From Sphingomonas sp. Y57 (GTDB lineage: Bacteria; Pseudomonadota; Alphaproteobacteria; Sphingomonadales; Sphingomonadaceae): DNA of 64,000 nucleotides. How positions within the stretch are numbered: the first letter of the stretch is position 1; every line of letters starts with the position of its first letter. The stretch spans positions 310,001-374,000 of the forward strand of contig NZ_LDES01000024.1 in the NCBI RefSeq assembly GCF_001015195.1. The letters run 5' to 3'. The notes beneath the pieces are model-generated. The model saw only the letters and a list, made by a program, of their open reading frames with translations. It searched no databases and was not told the origin of the DNA. A program made the position numbers and the translations under genes. Positions 42,099-53,763 of the stretch are shown in pieces.

Positions 42099-44453
42099 TT
42101 ATCGCGTCGGACGCGCGCCGTCATCCTCCCCGAAGGCATTGAGCGAATCGAGCCGGTTGAGCGTGATCGCCTCCAGGAAATCCTGGCGTGCGCTTACATC
42201 GTCGGTCGCGTGCAGGAAGAAGCCGGTGACGAAGAAGGTGACGATCGAACCATCGCCCGCCGCAAGCGGCGCGATCCTGATCGGCACCTCATGGGCGGTC
42301 TCCGCCGCCGGTATCTCGATCGCGATCCACTTGTTCTCGTCGGCATCCAAGTCGCCGGCGAGCCTGGTCGTTCCGGCTTCGAATGCCCAGAAGGACTGGA
42401 TATGGTCGTCGCCGGTGAGCTGGAACAGCGCGCGCAGGGCCGGATGTGGCCCCTCCAGCCGGAGCAGCAGCTCGCCGCCCTCGCGGCGGATGCGGCAGCC
42501 GCGGTTCTCCGGCCAGTGCCAGCCGAGGTTGGAACGGAAACCCTCGCCGGTACGCATCCCCGTCCAGATGCGTATCGATTCGTTGCGGGTCAGCGGATGC
42601 CAGCGGCCGATCCGGGCGGTCAGCGGCGGCGGCACGACGATGCCCTTGCCGGCGTCGCGGCCCGCGAAGCGATCGAGCTCATCGGCGATCTGGCCGGCGA
42701 GGTCGCTCCAGGCGCGCGGACGGAAGCCGTCGGCGATCCGTGCCTCGGCAGCGGCGCGGTGGTCGGCGTCGAGGATCAGCTTCTCGGCCGCGTCGGTCAG
42801 CGCGGCGACCGATCCCGCCTCGACATAGACCGCGAACGGCCCGCCGGCCTCGGGCAGCGACGCAGCGTCGGAGACCAGCGGTACCTTGCCGTAGCAGAGC
42901 GATTCGGTAACCGGCAGGCCCCAGCCCTCGTAGAGGCTCGGATAGATCGTGAAGAGCGCGCTGCGGTAGAGCAGGCCCAGTTCCTCGTCCGACAGGCGCG
43001 ACAGCATCGAGACCTTGCTCGCCAGCACCTCGTCCTCGGCAAGGCGCGCATAGATGCGGTCGTTGAGCCAGCCGCGATTGCCGACGCAGACCAGCTGGGG
43101 CACCGCATCGGCGCCATGGCGGCGGATCAACTCGGCCCAGGTCTCGAACGCGACCATATGGCCCTTGCGCGATTCGATCGTGGACACGAACAGCACGAAG
43201 CTGCCGGGCGCCAGCTTCCACTGGTCGAGCGCCTGGGCGGGCAGTTCGGCCAGCGCCGGCTTGCGGAAGTCGGTGTCGAGCGGGACCACCGCGATGTCGT
43301 CCGGGTCGAGACGGTGGCCGAGCGTTCCGGCGACGGTAAGCAGATCCCGCCGCGTCGCCTGCGAATTGACCAGGAAATGGTCCGCATGGTCGAACACGCC
43401 GATCACCCAGCTGATGAAGTCCTGGGTCAGCCCTCGCGTGCAGTGCTCGGGCGCCATGATCGGGATCATGTCATGGACGAACGGAATGTAGCGGATGCCC
43501 CGGGTCGCCTTGGCATGGCGGACATAGAGGAAATAATTCTGCAGCCACCAGCTGGTGCCGAGGTTGATCAGCGACGCGCCCTGCGGGAATTCGAACGGAT
43601 CGGTCAGGGACAGGAACAGCCGCAGCCCGGCGACCGCCTCCAGCCAGGCGGGGTCGAAGCGGTCCCCGCCTGAGGTGCTGAGCCGCGCGATCGCGCGCAT
43701 CCGCTCGACCGGCAGTTCGAGCCAGTCGTCGCGCCCGTCGATGAAGCAGCACAGCCGGATGTCGCGATCGCCGGCGCGAGCGAGCGCGCCTTCGATCGTC
43801 TCGATCTGCACCCGCTGGATACCGGTCGGCAGGCGGGCATTCGCATAATAGCTGATCAGGTCGGAAATATCGAAGACCAGCGCCGGCTGCGTGCCGCTGG
43901 GCGCCGGGTCGCTCGCCGGTGCCATGTCTTCGGTGATAACGCTGCGGATCTGGCCGAGAAGCGGCGCTTCGTCGGGGCGCGGCGGGAGCTGCGCAAACAT
44001 CGAGCGCAATTGCTCGATCAGCGCGCCCCTGTCCTTGTGCGTCCGCGCGGCGAGCAGACGGAGCAACTCGTCGCCTTCGTGCGGTGCCCTCTCTCCGTTG
44101 TGCAGCGCGCGCAGGAAATGCAGGATCGCCAGGTCGTCGCGGCCGAGCTGCTTGTAGATATGCGCCATGAAGACATGGGGATCGGAGAGGCCGGGATCCA
44201 GCTTCGCCGCCTGGCCATAGGCGTCCGCGGCCGCCGCGAGCGCGCCCTGCTCCTTCTGCGCGTGGCCCAACTGTATCCAGATCGCGACGAGCGAGGGCTG
44301 GTCGCGCACGGCGGCCCGATAGGCCGCTGCCGCCGCCGCCCAGTCCTGACGCGAGCGTGCAGCGTCGCCGCGCGCGACATGTTCGGTGGCGGCCACCGAG
44401 CCATAAGCGGGGACGATCATCCGCCGGAGGCGGCGCACGAACGGAAGCTTCAT
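42099..44453 (-). CDS. Large GT4 glycosyltransferase with N-terminal TPR and C-terminal beta domain
   Basis: 784 aa. Residues ~20-115 contain TPR-like repeats (AAAAAYRAAVRDQPSLVAIW, DAYGQAAKLDPGLSDPHVFM). Residues ~195-600 are the transferase (LVFDISDLISYYANARLPTG, IPFVHDMIPIMAPEHC, LFVSTIESRKGHMVAFETW, PSLYEGWGLPVTESLCYGK). The ~150 C-terminal residues (GCRIRREGGELLLRLEG, IQSFWAFEAGTTRLAGD) are predicted beta-rich and may bind glycan. It shares the LxDIS/LDLSxL opening and the WEN/WLND block with the protein at 40817, so the two probably act in sequence. First gene of the minus-strand operon; 202 bases of A/T-rich DNA separate it from rmlC. Confidence 0.87.
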   Translation of the reverse strand: MKLPFVRRLRRMIVPAYGSVAATEHVARGDAARSRQDWAAAAAAYRAAVRDQPSLVAIWIQLGHAQKEQGALAAAADAYGQAAKLDPGLSDPHVFMAHIYKQLGRDDLAILHFLRALHNGERAPHEGDELLRLLAARTHKDRGALIEQLRSMFAQLPPRPDEAPLLGQIRSVITEDMAPASDPAPSGTQPALVFDISDLISYYANARLPTGIQRVQIETIEGALARAGDRDIRLCCFIDGRDDWLELPVERMRAIARLSTSGGDRFDPAWLEAVAGLRLFLSLTDPFEFPQGASLINLGTSWWLQNYFLYVRHAKATRGIRYIPFVHDMIPIMAPEHCTRGLTQDFISWVIGVFDHADHFLVNSQATRRDLLTVAGTLGHRLDPDDIAVVPLDTDFRKPALAELPAQALDQWKLAPGSFVLFVSTIESRKGHMVAFETWAELIRRHGADAVPQLVCVGNRGWLNDRIYARLAEDEVLASKVSMLSRLSDEELGLLYRSALFTIYPSLYEGWGLPVTESLCYGKVPLVSDAASLPEAGGPFAVYVEAGSVAALTDAAEKLILDADHRAAAEARIADGFRPRAWSDLAGQIADELDRFAGRDAGKGIVVPPPLTARIGRWHPLTRNESIRIWTGMRTGEGFRSNLGWHWPENRGCRIRREGGELLLRLEGPHPALRALFQLTGDDHIQSFWAFEAGTTRLAGDLDADENKWIAIEIPAAETAHEVPIRIAPLAAGDGSIVTFFVTGFFLHATDDVSARQDFLEAITLNRLDSLNAFGEDDGARPTR

Positions 44454-44655
44454 CGCGCCACCCGGTGCAAGGCGCGGCCATGCGAACGCGCGCGGTCACC
44501 ACTCTCGACCGTCATGGGCCTGAAAATATCCTGTAATATCAATGTCATAAATAAAATGACTTGGTTCCCCAACAGGAAAATCCTCGTAAAGGAGGTCGTG
44601 TCGCGCTGCAATATGCAGGCCATGTTTTCTTCATCATGACAATTGCCGCTGGACA
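44454..44655. promoter_or_regulatory. A/T-rich divergent promoter between the glycan-export operon and rmlCBDA
   Basis: 202 bases, markedly A/T-rich in the middle (TGTAATATCAATGTCATAAA). It contains GTCAT-AAATAAA-ATGAC (a short inverted repeat near 44544-44560) and a perfect Shine-Dalgarno AAAGGAGGT (44588-44596) with no gene in proper register. It should drive both operons. Promoter boxes cannot be fixed. Confidence 0.5.
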
Positions 44656-45264
44656 GTGACGGTTCGTCCTGCGAACCGCGGGGCGGATCCAGTCGGGAGC
44701 GATTTCTTGCCGGTCAAGCTCATCCACACCCGTCGTTTCGGCGATGATCGGGGTTGGTTCTCGGAAACCTATCATCGCCCGCGTTGGACCGCCGACGGCG
44801 CGGCGGAGGAGTTCGTTCAGGACAACCACAGCTACTCGAAGCATGTCGGCACGCTTCGCGGCATCCACTTTCAAGCGCCGCCGCGCGCGCAGGCCAAGCT
44901 GGTTCGCTGCATCCGCGGCCGGATTCTCGACTATGCGGTCGATTTGCGCGCCGGTTCGCCGACCTATGGCCGTCACGTCGCGGCCGAACTGTCGGCGGAT
45001 AACGGTGATCAGCTCTACATCCCCGTCGGATTCGGCCACGCCTTCGTCACGCTCGAGCCCGACAGCGAGGTGATCTACAAGGTGTCCGACGTCTACGCAC
45101 CGGAGGCCGACGGCGGCATCCGCTGGGACTGCCCGGCGATCGCGATCGACTGGCCGCTGCCGCCCGGTGGTCCCGTGCTGTCGGACAAGGACAGGACGTT
45201 GCCGCATCTGTCCGACTGGGATAGCCCTTTCGCCTATGAAGGTGAGCCGTTGCGGCCGCTTTAG
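44656..45264 (+). CDS. rmlC: dTDP-4-dehydrorhamnose 3,5-epimerase
   Basis: 202 aa from GTG 44656. An in-frame TTG at 44707 with GGGAG eight bases upstream would give a 185-residue protein but would trim the first strand. Family motifs: [34 protein letters not shown] (His of GIHFQ is catalytic), [36 protein letters not shown] and [19 protein letters not shown]. The enzyme is a cytoplasmic cupin acting third in dTDP-L-rhamnose synthesis. It is followed 27 bases on by rmlB in the same direction. Length is slightly above the usual ~185 aa. Confidence 0.94.
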   Translation: MTVRPANRGADPVGSDFLPVKLIHTRRFGDDRGWFSETYHRPRWTADGAAEEFVQDNHSYSKHVGTLRGIHFQAPPRAQAKLVRCIRGRILDYAVDLRAGSPTYGRHVAAELSADNGDQLYIPVGFGHAFVTLEPDSEVIYKVSDVYAPEADGGIRWDCPAIAIDWPLPPGGPVLSDKDRTLPHLSDWDSPFAYEGEPLRPL

Positions 45265-45290
45265 TGGGTTTGAATCCCGACGGAGAAACG

Positions 45291-46345
<1,055 letters not shown>

Positions 46346-46349
<4 letters not shown>

Positions 46350-47236
46350 CTCGCGCGATCCTGGTGACCGGAGGGCAGGGCCAGGTGGGCCTCGAACTGG
46401 CCCGGCAGCAGTGGCCCGCCGATATGTCTATACATTATCCGGCACGCGATGAGCTCGACATCGCCTCGCCCGACAGCATCGCCGCCTATCTGTGCGGGCG
46501 CCGTTTCGACGCCATCATCAACGCCGCCGCCTATACGGCCGTCGACAGGGCGGAGGAGGAGCGCGACATCGCCTTCCGCGTCAACGGTGAGGCACCGGGG
46601 CTGCTCGCCGCGGCGGGCATCCCGCTGGTCCATGTCTCGACCGACTATGTCTTCGATGGCAGCGGCCACGGCTATTATCGGGAGGATGATCCGGTCGCTC
46701 CGCTCGGCGTGTATGGCGCGTCGAAGCTGGCGGGCGAACGGGCGGTGCTGGCGAGCGGCACGCCCGCGGTGGTGCTGCGCACCGCCTGGGTGCTGTCGGC
46801 TCACCGCCACAATTTTCTCAGGACGATGCTGCGCGTCGCCGCCGGCAGTCCGAAGCTGCGCGTGGTCGACGACCAGCTCGGCTGCCCGACTGCGGCGGCG
46901 GACATCGCCGCGACGATCCGTACCATCGCGCTGCGGCTGGTCGAGGACGGCGCCGCTCCGACCGGCATCTACCATTTCGTCAATGCCGGGGAGGCGAGTT
47001 GGTGCGAGCTGGCGCGCGAGATCTTCGCGCTCAGCGCGGCGGCCGGCGGTCCTTCGGCGGAGGTCGAGGCGATCACCACCGCCGACTATCCGACGCCGGC
47101 TCGGCGTCCGGCCAATTCCAGGCTCTCGACGGCGAAGATCATAGCGGACTATGCTGTCCGTCCGCGCGACTGGCGGGGCGCCGTCCGCGATATCGTTGGT
47201 GAGCTTGTGGGGCCCGGGCCCCAGACAGGGGCGTAG
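46346..47236 (+). CDS. rmlD: dTDP-4-dehydrorhamnose reductase
   Basis: 296 aa from GTG 46346. NADP-binding [15 protein letters not shown] opens the protein. [35 protein letters not shown] and [13 protein letters not shown] (catalytic YxxxK) identify Rml[34 protein letters not shown] and [13 protein letters not shown] complete the substrate site. It performs the final reduction to dTDP-L-rhamnose. Between rmlB and rmlA in an operon ordered C-B-D-A. Confidence 0.97.
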
Positions 47237-47240
47237 TGGC

Positions 47241-48109
<869 letters not shown>

Positions 48110-48110
<1 letters not shown>

Positions 48111-48610
48111 TGCAGAATGCCCGATATATCGCTGCCGGTCTGAGCGACGCCGACATGCTTTGGCTGTTGTCCGTGGGCAAGCTGCGCGGGCTGCGCCCCG
48201 GGGAGGCGCTGGTCGCGTCGGGCAAGCCGGTCAACGATCTGTTCTTTGTCACCGACGGCCTGCTCGAGGTCCGGCTCGACGACGGAACGCGCGTCGCCGA
48301 GCTGCACCATGGCGACGTGGTCGGCGAAATGTCGTTCGTGGAGCGCCATTCGCCGCTCGTCTCGGTGGTCGCAGCCGGAACCAGGCCCACGGAAATACTC
48401 GCCATCCCCCGCAAGCTGATCCTCGACCGGTTCGAACAGGAGCCGGTGTTCGCGGCACGCTTCTACCGCGCGCTCGCCGTATTCCTTTCGGAGCGGTTGC
48501 GAGAGACCACCGCCGCCGTCCGTGCCCAGGCCAAGACGATCCGCGACGACAAGGCCGACAAGGAGGCGCGGGCCCGCTTCAGCCGGCTGTTCAGCAAGTC
48601 CGGACCGTGA
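48110..48610 (+). CDS. Cyclic-nucleotide-binding-domain protein (Crp-like, no DNA-binding domain)
   Basis: 166 aa. One cNMP-binding beta-roll: LRGLRPGEALVASGKPVNDLF, VTDGLLEVRLDDGTRVAELH, HGDVVGEMSFVERHSPL, then helices FYRALAVFLSERLRETTA and a charged tail. There is no helix-turn-helix, so it is not a Crp-type regulator. In the phosphate-binding cassette the usual PRA arginine is replaced (SPLVS), so classic cAMP/cGMP binding is doubtful. It overlaps rmlA by one base, so it is probably co-translated. It might tune export or sugar synthesis or detect another ligand; role unknown. Confidence 0.85.
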
Positions 48611-48618
48611 TCTTCTTC

Positions 48619-48709
48619 CCGTCATGCCGGCGGAGGCCGGCATCTCGGGAGAATCGAGGCTAGACCATCGCAAGAGCCCGCTGAGATGTCGGCCCCGCCG
48701 GCATGACGG
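48619..48709. repeat. Imperfect inverted repeat, REP-like, after the rml operon
   Basis: The arm at 48619-48646 (CCGTCATGCCGGCGGAGG...) and that at 48683-48709 are inverted copies with one indel and one mismatch. Placed nine bases after the last rml-operon stop, it can form a long stem and may act as a terminator or mRNA-end barrier shared with the convergent mreB gene. Confidence 0.7.
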
Positions 48710-48714
48710 ATCAG

Positions 48715-48740
48715 AGTCAGTTTCGGATTGATTGAAACTG
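48715..48740. repeat. Dispersed hairpin, family I, second copy
   Basis: CAGTTTC-GGATTGATT-GAAACTG (48718-48740), preceded by GT as part of AGAGT, matches the hairpin at 36620-36642 with two differences over about 28 bases. It lies between the REP-like element and the mreB stop codon. Confidence 0.7.
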
Positions 48741-48750
48741 GCTCCAGGAC

Positions 48751-49875
<1,125 letters not shown>

Positions 49876-49915
49876 TCAAGGGAGCGTTGAAGCGCCGCCT
49901 TTCCAAGCCCAAAGG

Positions 49916-50668
49916 CTATACGTCCCCGCTTCGCCGTCCGAATCCACCGGCCGCGGCCCGAAGCTCCGCCGCCGGAGCGTTTGTCAGCCAGGTCCGCACC
50001 TTGGCGAGGAAGGCGTCGGTTGCGGTTTCGGGCACCTTGGCCAGCCAGTGCAGCGCCTCGTCGATCCGCCCCGCGTCGGCCAGCATCCGGGCATGGTTGA
50101 ACTGGCCGCGAAAGTCTCCGGCTTCGGCCGCAAGCGCGTAGCAGCGGGCGGCCTCCGCCATGTCCCGCTCGACCCCCCAGCCGTCCTCATGGAAGCTGCC
50201 GACGAAGTTGATGGCCTTGGCATTGCCCAACGCCGCCGCGCGGCGGAACAGGGCTAGCGCGGCGGCCTTGTCCTCCGGCACGCCCGCCCCGAGCGCGAGT
50301 GCGGTGGCATAATTGTACATGCCCCAGTCGAGCCCGCGGTCGGAAGCGACCCTGAACCATTCGGCCGCCCGGGTCTTGTCGACGGCGACGCCCCAGCCGA
50401 GATCGTAACAGCGCCCCATCATGTTGATCGCCATGAGGTGGCCCTGGCGCGCCGCCCGGTCGAACCAGCGCACCGCCTCGCATGGGTCGGCCGGGACGCC
50501 GGCACCATCGAGCAGCATCTGGCCGTAGATGGCCTGCGCCTCGGCGATGCCACCTTCGGCCGCGACGCAGATGAAGGCCGCGCGCTCCTCCGGTGGCGCG
50601 GCCATGCGTCGGCGCATTTCGGCGGCGTCCATCGCCAATATGGCTTCGATCGTGAGCGTCTCCGCCAT
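49916..50668 (-). CDS. Sel1-like repeat (TPR-type) protein
   Basis: 250 aa from ATG 50668 with GGAGG five bases upstream. After a short N-terminal part (ILAMDAAEMRRRMAAPPEE) it has four or five Sel1-like repeats: AEAQAIYGQMLLDGAGVPAD, AVRWFDRAARQGHLMAINMM, RAAEWFRVASDRGLDWGMYN, ALALFRRAAALGNAKAINFV and the next, less regular one. No signal peptide or membrane segment. Sel1 proteins serve as interaction scaffolds in signalling or wall processes. On the same strand as mreB, so an interaction with cell-shape control is conceivable but not shown. Confidence 0.87.
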   Translation of the reverse strand: MAETLTIEAILAMDAAEMRRRMAAPPEERAAFICVAAEGGIAEAQAIYGQMLLDGAGVPADPCEAVRWFDRAARQGHLMAINMMGRCYDLGWGVAVDKTRAAEWFRVASDRGLDWGMYNYATALALGAGVPEDKAAALALFRRAAALGNAKAINFVGSFHEDGWGVERDMAEAARCYALAAEAGDFRGQFNHARMLADAGRIDEALHWLAKVPETATDAFLAKVRTWLTNAPAAELRAAAGGFGRRSGDV

Positions 50669-50711
50669 CGTTCCTCCGGACGAGAAAGGTCCGCCCCTCA
50701 ACTATGAGGAC

Positions 50712-50771
50712 AGAGCCTGATTCCCGCCATCGGCGGAAGCGATTCGCGCTTCCACCTCAGACGATCAGGCT
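50712..50771. repeat. Dispersed inverted repeat, family II, copy 2
   Basis: AGCCTGAT (50714-50721) pairs with ATCAGGCT (50764-50771); inside is GGAAGCG-ATT-CGCGCTTCC (from 50735). Its reverse complement AGCCTGATCGTCTGAGGTGG... matches copy 1 at 39967 closely. It fills the space between the Sel1 gene start and the siderophore-receptor stop. Confidence 0.75.
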
Positions 50772-50810
50772 GTTGTGGGACGGGCTATTCTCCTGAAAAA
50801 TCGCCTGAGC

Positions 50811-53291
50811 TCAATATTTGAAGCTCAGCGTCGCGAAGGCCGAGCGGCCCGGCGCGATCGAGGCATAGTGCGAGCTGTAGACCTGGTTGAAATAGGTCTT
50901 GTCGGTGAGGTTCTGAACGTTGACCGAGAGCTCGATGGCGTCACTGAACTTGTAGCCGATGCGAGCGTCGAAGCGCCAATAGCTTGGGACCGCGCGGGCC
51001 AGTACGGTGGTAGCCGGCAGCACCGTGACGACACCGGCATTGTCCTGGACAGCCCTGCGGTTGTCGCCATAGCCGCCAAAGACGCGGCTGGAATAGAAGG
51101 CGCCGCCGCCTACGGAGAGCGCGTCGGTAACCTTGTAGTTGGTCCAAAGCGTGAAGCTGTGCTTCGCCGTCTGGGGGAACTGCCGGCCGGTGTTGACCGA
51201 TGGCACGAGCACGGTCTTGGCAGCCTGGCTACCCACGGCGGCTGCGGTCAGTGCAGAGAAGCCGCCTTCGATGATCTTGGCATCGAGATAGGTGTAGCCG
51301 CCGAATATGTTCCATTCGTCGGTGATGTTGCCGTTGAAGCCCAGCTCGACGCCGCGGATACGCCGCTCGCCGATGAAGGCGACGGTATTGGCGTCGCTGG
51401 TGACGCGCGCATTCTTGGTCTTGGTCTGGAACAGTGCCGCAGTCAGGGACAGGCCGCCGCCGAACAGATCGGCCTTGGCCCCGATCTCGAACGATTTGGT
51501 CTTCTCGACGCGCAACGCGTCGCTGGCCGCCTGGACGGCGTTGAGAGCGTTTAGCTCCTGGCCTTCGCCGATCAGGCTGTTCGGTGGGGTCGCAGCGGTA
51601 GCGTAGGAGGCGTAGAGGCTCGTGTTGGGGGTCGGCTTGAATATCAGCCCCGCCTGCCAGTTGAAGATATTGTCGACGCGGCGGACCACCGGGCGGGTGC
51701 CGCCGGCCAGCGGCAGCGTAGATGTGGTGCGGAACCGGTCGTAGCGCGCGCCGAGGTTGAGGATGAGCTGCTCGGTCAGCGTGATGGAGTCGAACGCGTA
51801 AACCGCCTTGGTGTTGGCCTCGTTCTGCGTCCGCGCGCTCGGCGCGGCGCGGCTGATCGGGGTCGGTACCCCGGCGGCGGTGTCGTTCGAATAGTTGATC
51901 CACGGATCGTTGGGATTTGGATCGAACAGGCTGGCGCAATAATAGCGCGCGATGGCGAGCGCCGAGCAGCGCGGGCTGATCGTCGACCCGGTCGAGAGCA
52001 CCAGGGCGCCGCGCTCCGCCTTCTCCGACGACAGCTCGGCGCCGATCGCGAAGCTGTGCTTGATCGACCCGGTCTCGAAGGTGCCGTAGAGGTCGGTCTG
52101 GTTGATGAAGCTGTCGGTATAGCCGAAGCGGGTATTGGCGCGTCGCCAGACCTGGCCGCCGGGCTGCAACGCCAGGTTGGCGGGGTTGCCGAATACATTG
52201 CCGGTCGAGTCGTCGGGCAGCAGGAAGCTGTAAGCTTGCGAACTGTGGCTGAACCGCGCGGTATGGCGTAGCGTGACATCGCCGAAGTCATGCTCCGCGC
52301 GGATCGTCGCCTGGTCGGTCTTGCTGTCCCGGAAGTCGCGGCTCTTGAGACCGTAGAAGGTGTCGCGGCCGACATGACCGGTGACGCCACTGGCGGTGGA
52401 GATGTCGCCGAGCGCCGGCGTCGTGATCACATTACCGGCGGGCGCATTACACAGCGTCGCCGAGCAGGCGTAGAGGAAGGGAATGCCACTGTCGGGCAAC
52501 TCGTCGCTATCGAGGTGGTAATAGGCGAGCGTCAGCCTGGTCGGTCCGTCCATGCCGATCGTGACCGATGGCGCGACGCCCCAGCGCTTCTGGTAGATGG
52601 CGTCGCGGCCGGCGACGTCCTGGTCGTGCCACATCGCGTTCAGCCGGAAGGCGACCTTGTCCGACAGCCGCACGTTCACGTCGCCGGTCACGCGCTTGTA
52701 GTCGTCGGTGCCGTAGCTGCCTGCCCCGGCGAAGAAGGTCTCCTCCTGCGGCAGCTTGGAGACGATGTTGAGCGAGCCGCCGGCACTGCCGCGGCCGCCC
52801 AGGGTCGAATCTGATCCGCGCACCACCTGGAGCTGCTCGACCGCGAAGATCTCGCGATTCTGCGCGCCGATGTCGCGGACGCCGTCGAGATAGGTCGATC
52901 CCTGGCTGTCGAAGCCGCGGATGAACGGTCGATCGCCGATCGGATTGCCGCCTTCGGCCGCGCCGAAGGTGATGCCGGGAACGGTGCGGAGTGCCTCGAC
53001 CAGCGTTGCCGATCCCGTGTCCTTGATCACCTGCTTGTCGACGACGACGATCGAACGGGGCGTGTCGAGCAGTGGCGCGACCGCCTTGGGGCTTTCGATC
53101 CGCTCGGCCTTGTAGCCTTCCTCGTCGATGGCGGTGTCGGTGACCGTCATGCCGCCCAGCCGCTTCTCGCCGTTGGTCGCCTGCGCGTCCTGCGCCAGCG
53201 CGGGTGCCGAGGCGATGAAGCCGATGCAGCCAAGCGCCAGAAACGCTGGTGAACCTGAACAGGCCGCCGGACGGCTATCGGAGCGAGCCAT
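50811..53291 (-). CDS. TonB-dependent siderophore receptor
   Basis: 826 aa. ATG 53291 has AGGGGAAG six bases upstream. A signal peptide (~34 residues, ending APALAQD) is followed by a TonB-box-like GGMTVTDTAIDEEGYKAERI. The plug has LLDTPRSIVVVDKQVIKDTG, LRTVPGITFGAAEGGNPIGD, RGFDSQGSTYLDGVRD and VVRGSDSTLGGRGSAGGSLN. The rest is the 22-strand barrel with LNLGARYDRF, NIFGGYTYLDAKI, and a final strand ending SFKY with a terminal aromatic. Similar to catecholate-siderophore receptors such as Fiu/CirA. Two TGATAATCA sites upstream fit iron (Fur) control. The exact siderophore is unknown. Confidence 0.93.
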   Translation of the reverse strand: MARSDSRPAACSGSPAFLALGCIGFIASAPALAQDAQATNGEKRLGGMTVTDTAIDEEGYKAERIESPKAVAPLLDTPRSIVVVDKQVIKDTGSATLVEALRTVPGITFGAAEGGNPIGDRPFIRGFDSQGSTYLDGVRDIGAQNREIFAVEQLQVVRGSDSTLGGRGSAGGSLNIVSKLPQEETFFAGAGSYGTDDYKRVTGDVNVRLSDKVAFRLNAMWHDQDVAGRDAIYQKRWGVAPSVTIGMDGPTRLTLAYYHLDSDELPDSGIPFLYACSATLCNAPAGNVITTPALGDISTASGVTGHVGRDTFYGLKSRDFRDSKTDQATIRAEHDFGDVTLRHTARFSHSSQAYSFLLPDDSTGNVFGNPANLALQPGGQVWRRANTRFGYTDSFINQTDLYGTFETGSIKHSFAIGAELSSEKAERGALVLSTGSTISPRCSALAIARYYCASLFDPNPNDPWINYSNDTAAGVPTPISRAAPSARTQNEANTKAVYAFDSITLTEQLILNLGARYDRFRTTSTLPLAGGTRPVVRRVDNIFNWQAGLIFKPTPNTSLYASYATAATPPNSLIGEGQELNALNAVQAASDALRVEKTKSFEIGAKADLFGGGLSLTAALFQTKTKNARVTSDANTVAFIGERRIRGVELGFNGNITDEWNIFGGYTYLDAKIIEGGFSALTAAAVGSQAAKTVLVPSVNTGRQFPQTAKHSFTLWTNYKVTDALSVGGGAFYSSRVFGGYGDNRRAVQDNAGVVTVLPATTVLARAVPSYWRFDARIGYKFSDAIELSVNVQNLTDKTYFNQVYSSHYASIAPGRSAFATLSFKY

Positions 53292-53334
53292 GATGTCTTC
53301 CCCTATGAGCTGCTGTGTCTCTAGGGACGGCTAC

Positions 53335-53383
53335 TGATAATCACTCTCAAACAAGTCAATTCATTTTTGATAATCAATTGCAA
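53335..53383 (-). promoter_or_regulatory. Fur-like sites upstream of the siderophore receptor
   Basis: TGATAATCA occurs at 53335-53343 and again at 53368-53376, the second within TTGATAATCAATTGCAA. Both resemble half of the Fur box. They are 33 bp apart (about three turns), 44-92 bases before the receptor start, in an A/T-rich stretch, and would sit at the promoter of an iron-regulated gene. Confidence 0.55.
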
Positions 53384-53407
53384 TTTGGCGACGGGGATCC
53401 GGGTGGC

Positions 53408-53617
53408 TCAGCCGCCCATCGCCTGTCGCACGGTGTCGAGCGTGTCGGGAAGCTGCCGCCGCAGTTCGTGAACCGCCTTGCCGATCAGCGGATTGGCCTC
53501 GAACGCGGGGGACGAGGTCGCGGCGGCGAAGGCGACGAGGGATATGCCGAACGCCAGCTTGTACGGCGCGCGGCCGCCTTGGTCGTGGATAAGTCCGCGG
53601 TCGCCCGTCCCGGTCAT
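53408..53617 (-). CDS. Small hypothetical protein (69 aa)
   Basis: 69 aa from ATG 53617, supported by GGGGAG six bases upstream. The start MTGTGDRGLIHDQGG is polar, followed by YKLAFGISLVAFAAATSS, a moderately hydrophobic stretch of ~16 residues that could be one weak membrane helix, and an amphipathic C-terminal helix (HELRRQLPDTLDTVRQAM). I recognise no function. It sits between the siderophore receptor and trxB on the strand of the former but has its own start. Codon use is normal for the region. Confidence 0.55.
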   Translation of the reverse strand: MTGTGDRGLIHDQGGRAPYKLAFGISLVAFAAATSSPAFEANPLIGKAVHELRRQLPDTLDTVRQAMGG

Positions 53618-53763
53618 GATGCTCCCCGATCGCCCCATAATAGCGCAGAGCCGCATAGCGGTCGAAGCCTAAGGCCAGGTAAAGGCGGCGCGGTTGCCAA
53701 GGCGGGGGCGGCATCCCTATCTGGGGCAGAGAATCGAAGCCACCACCGGAGCCGACCGCCCTT

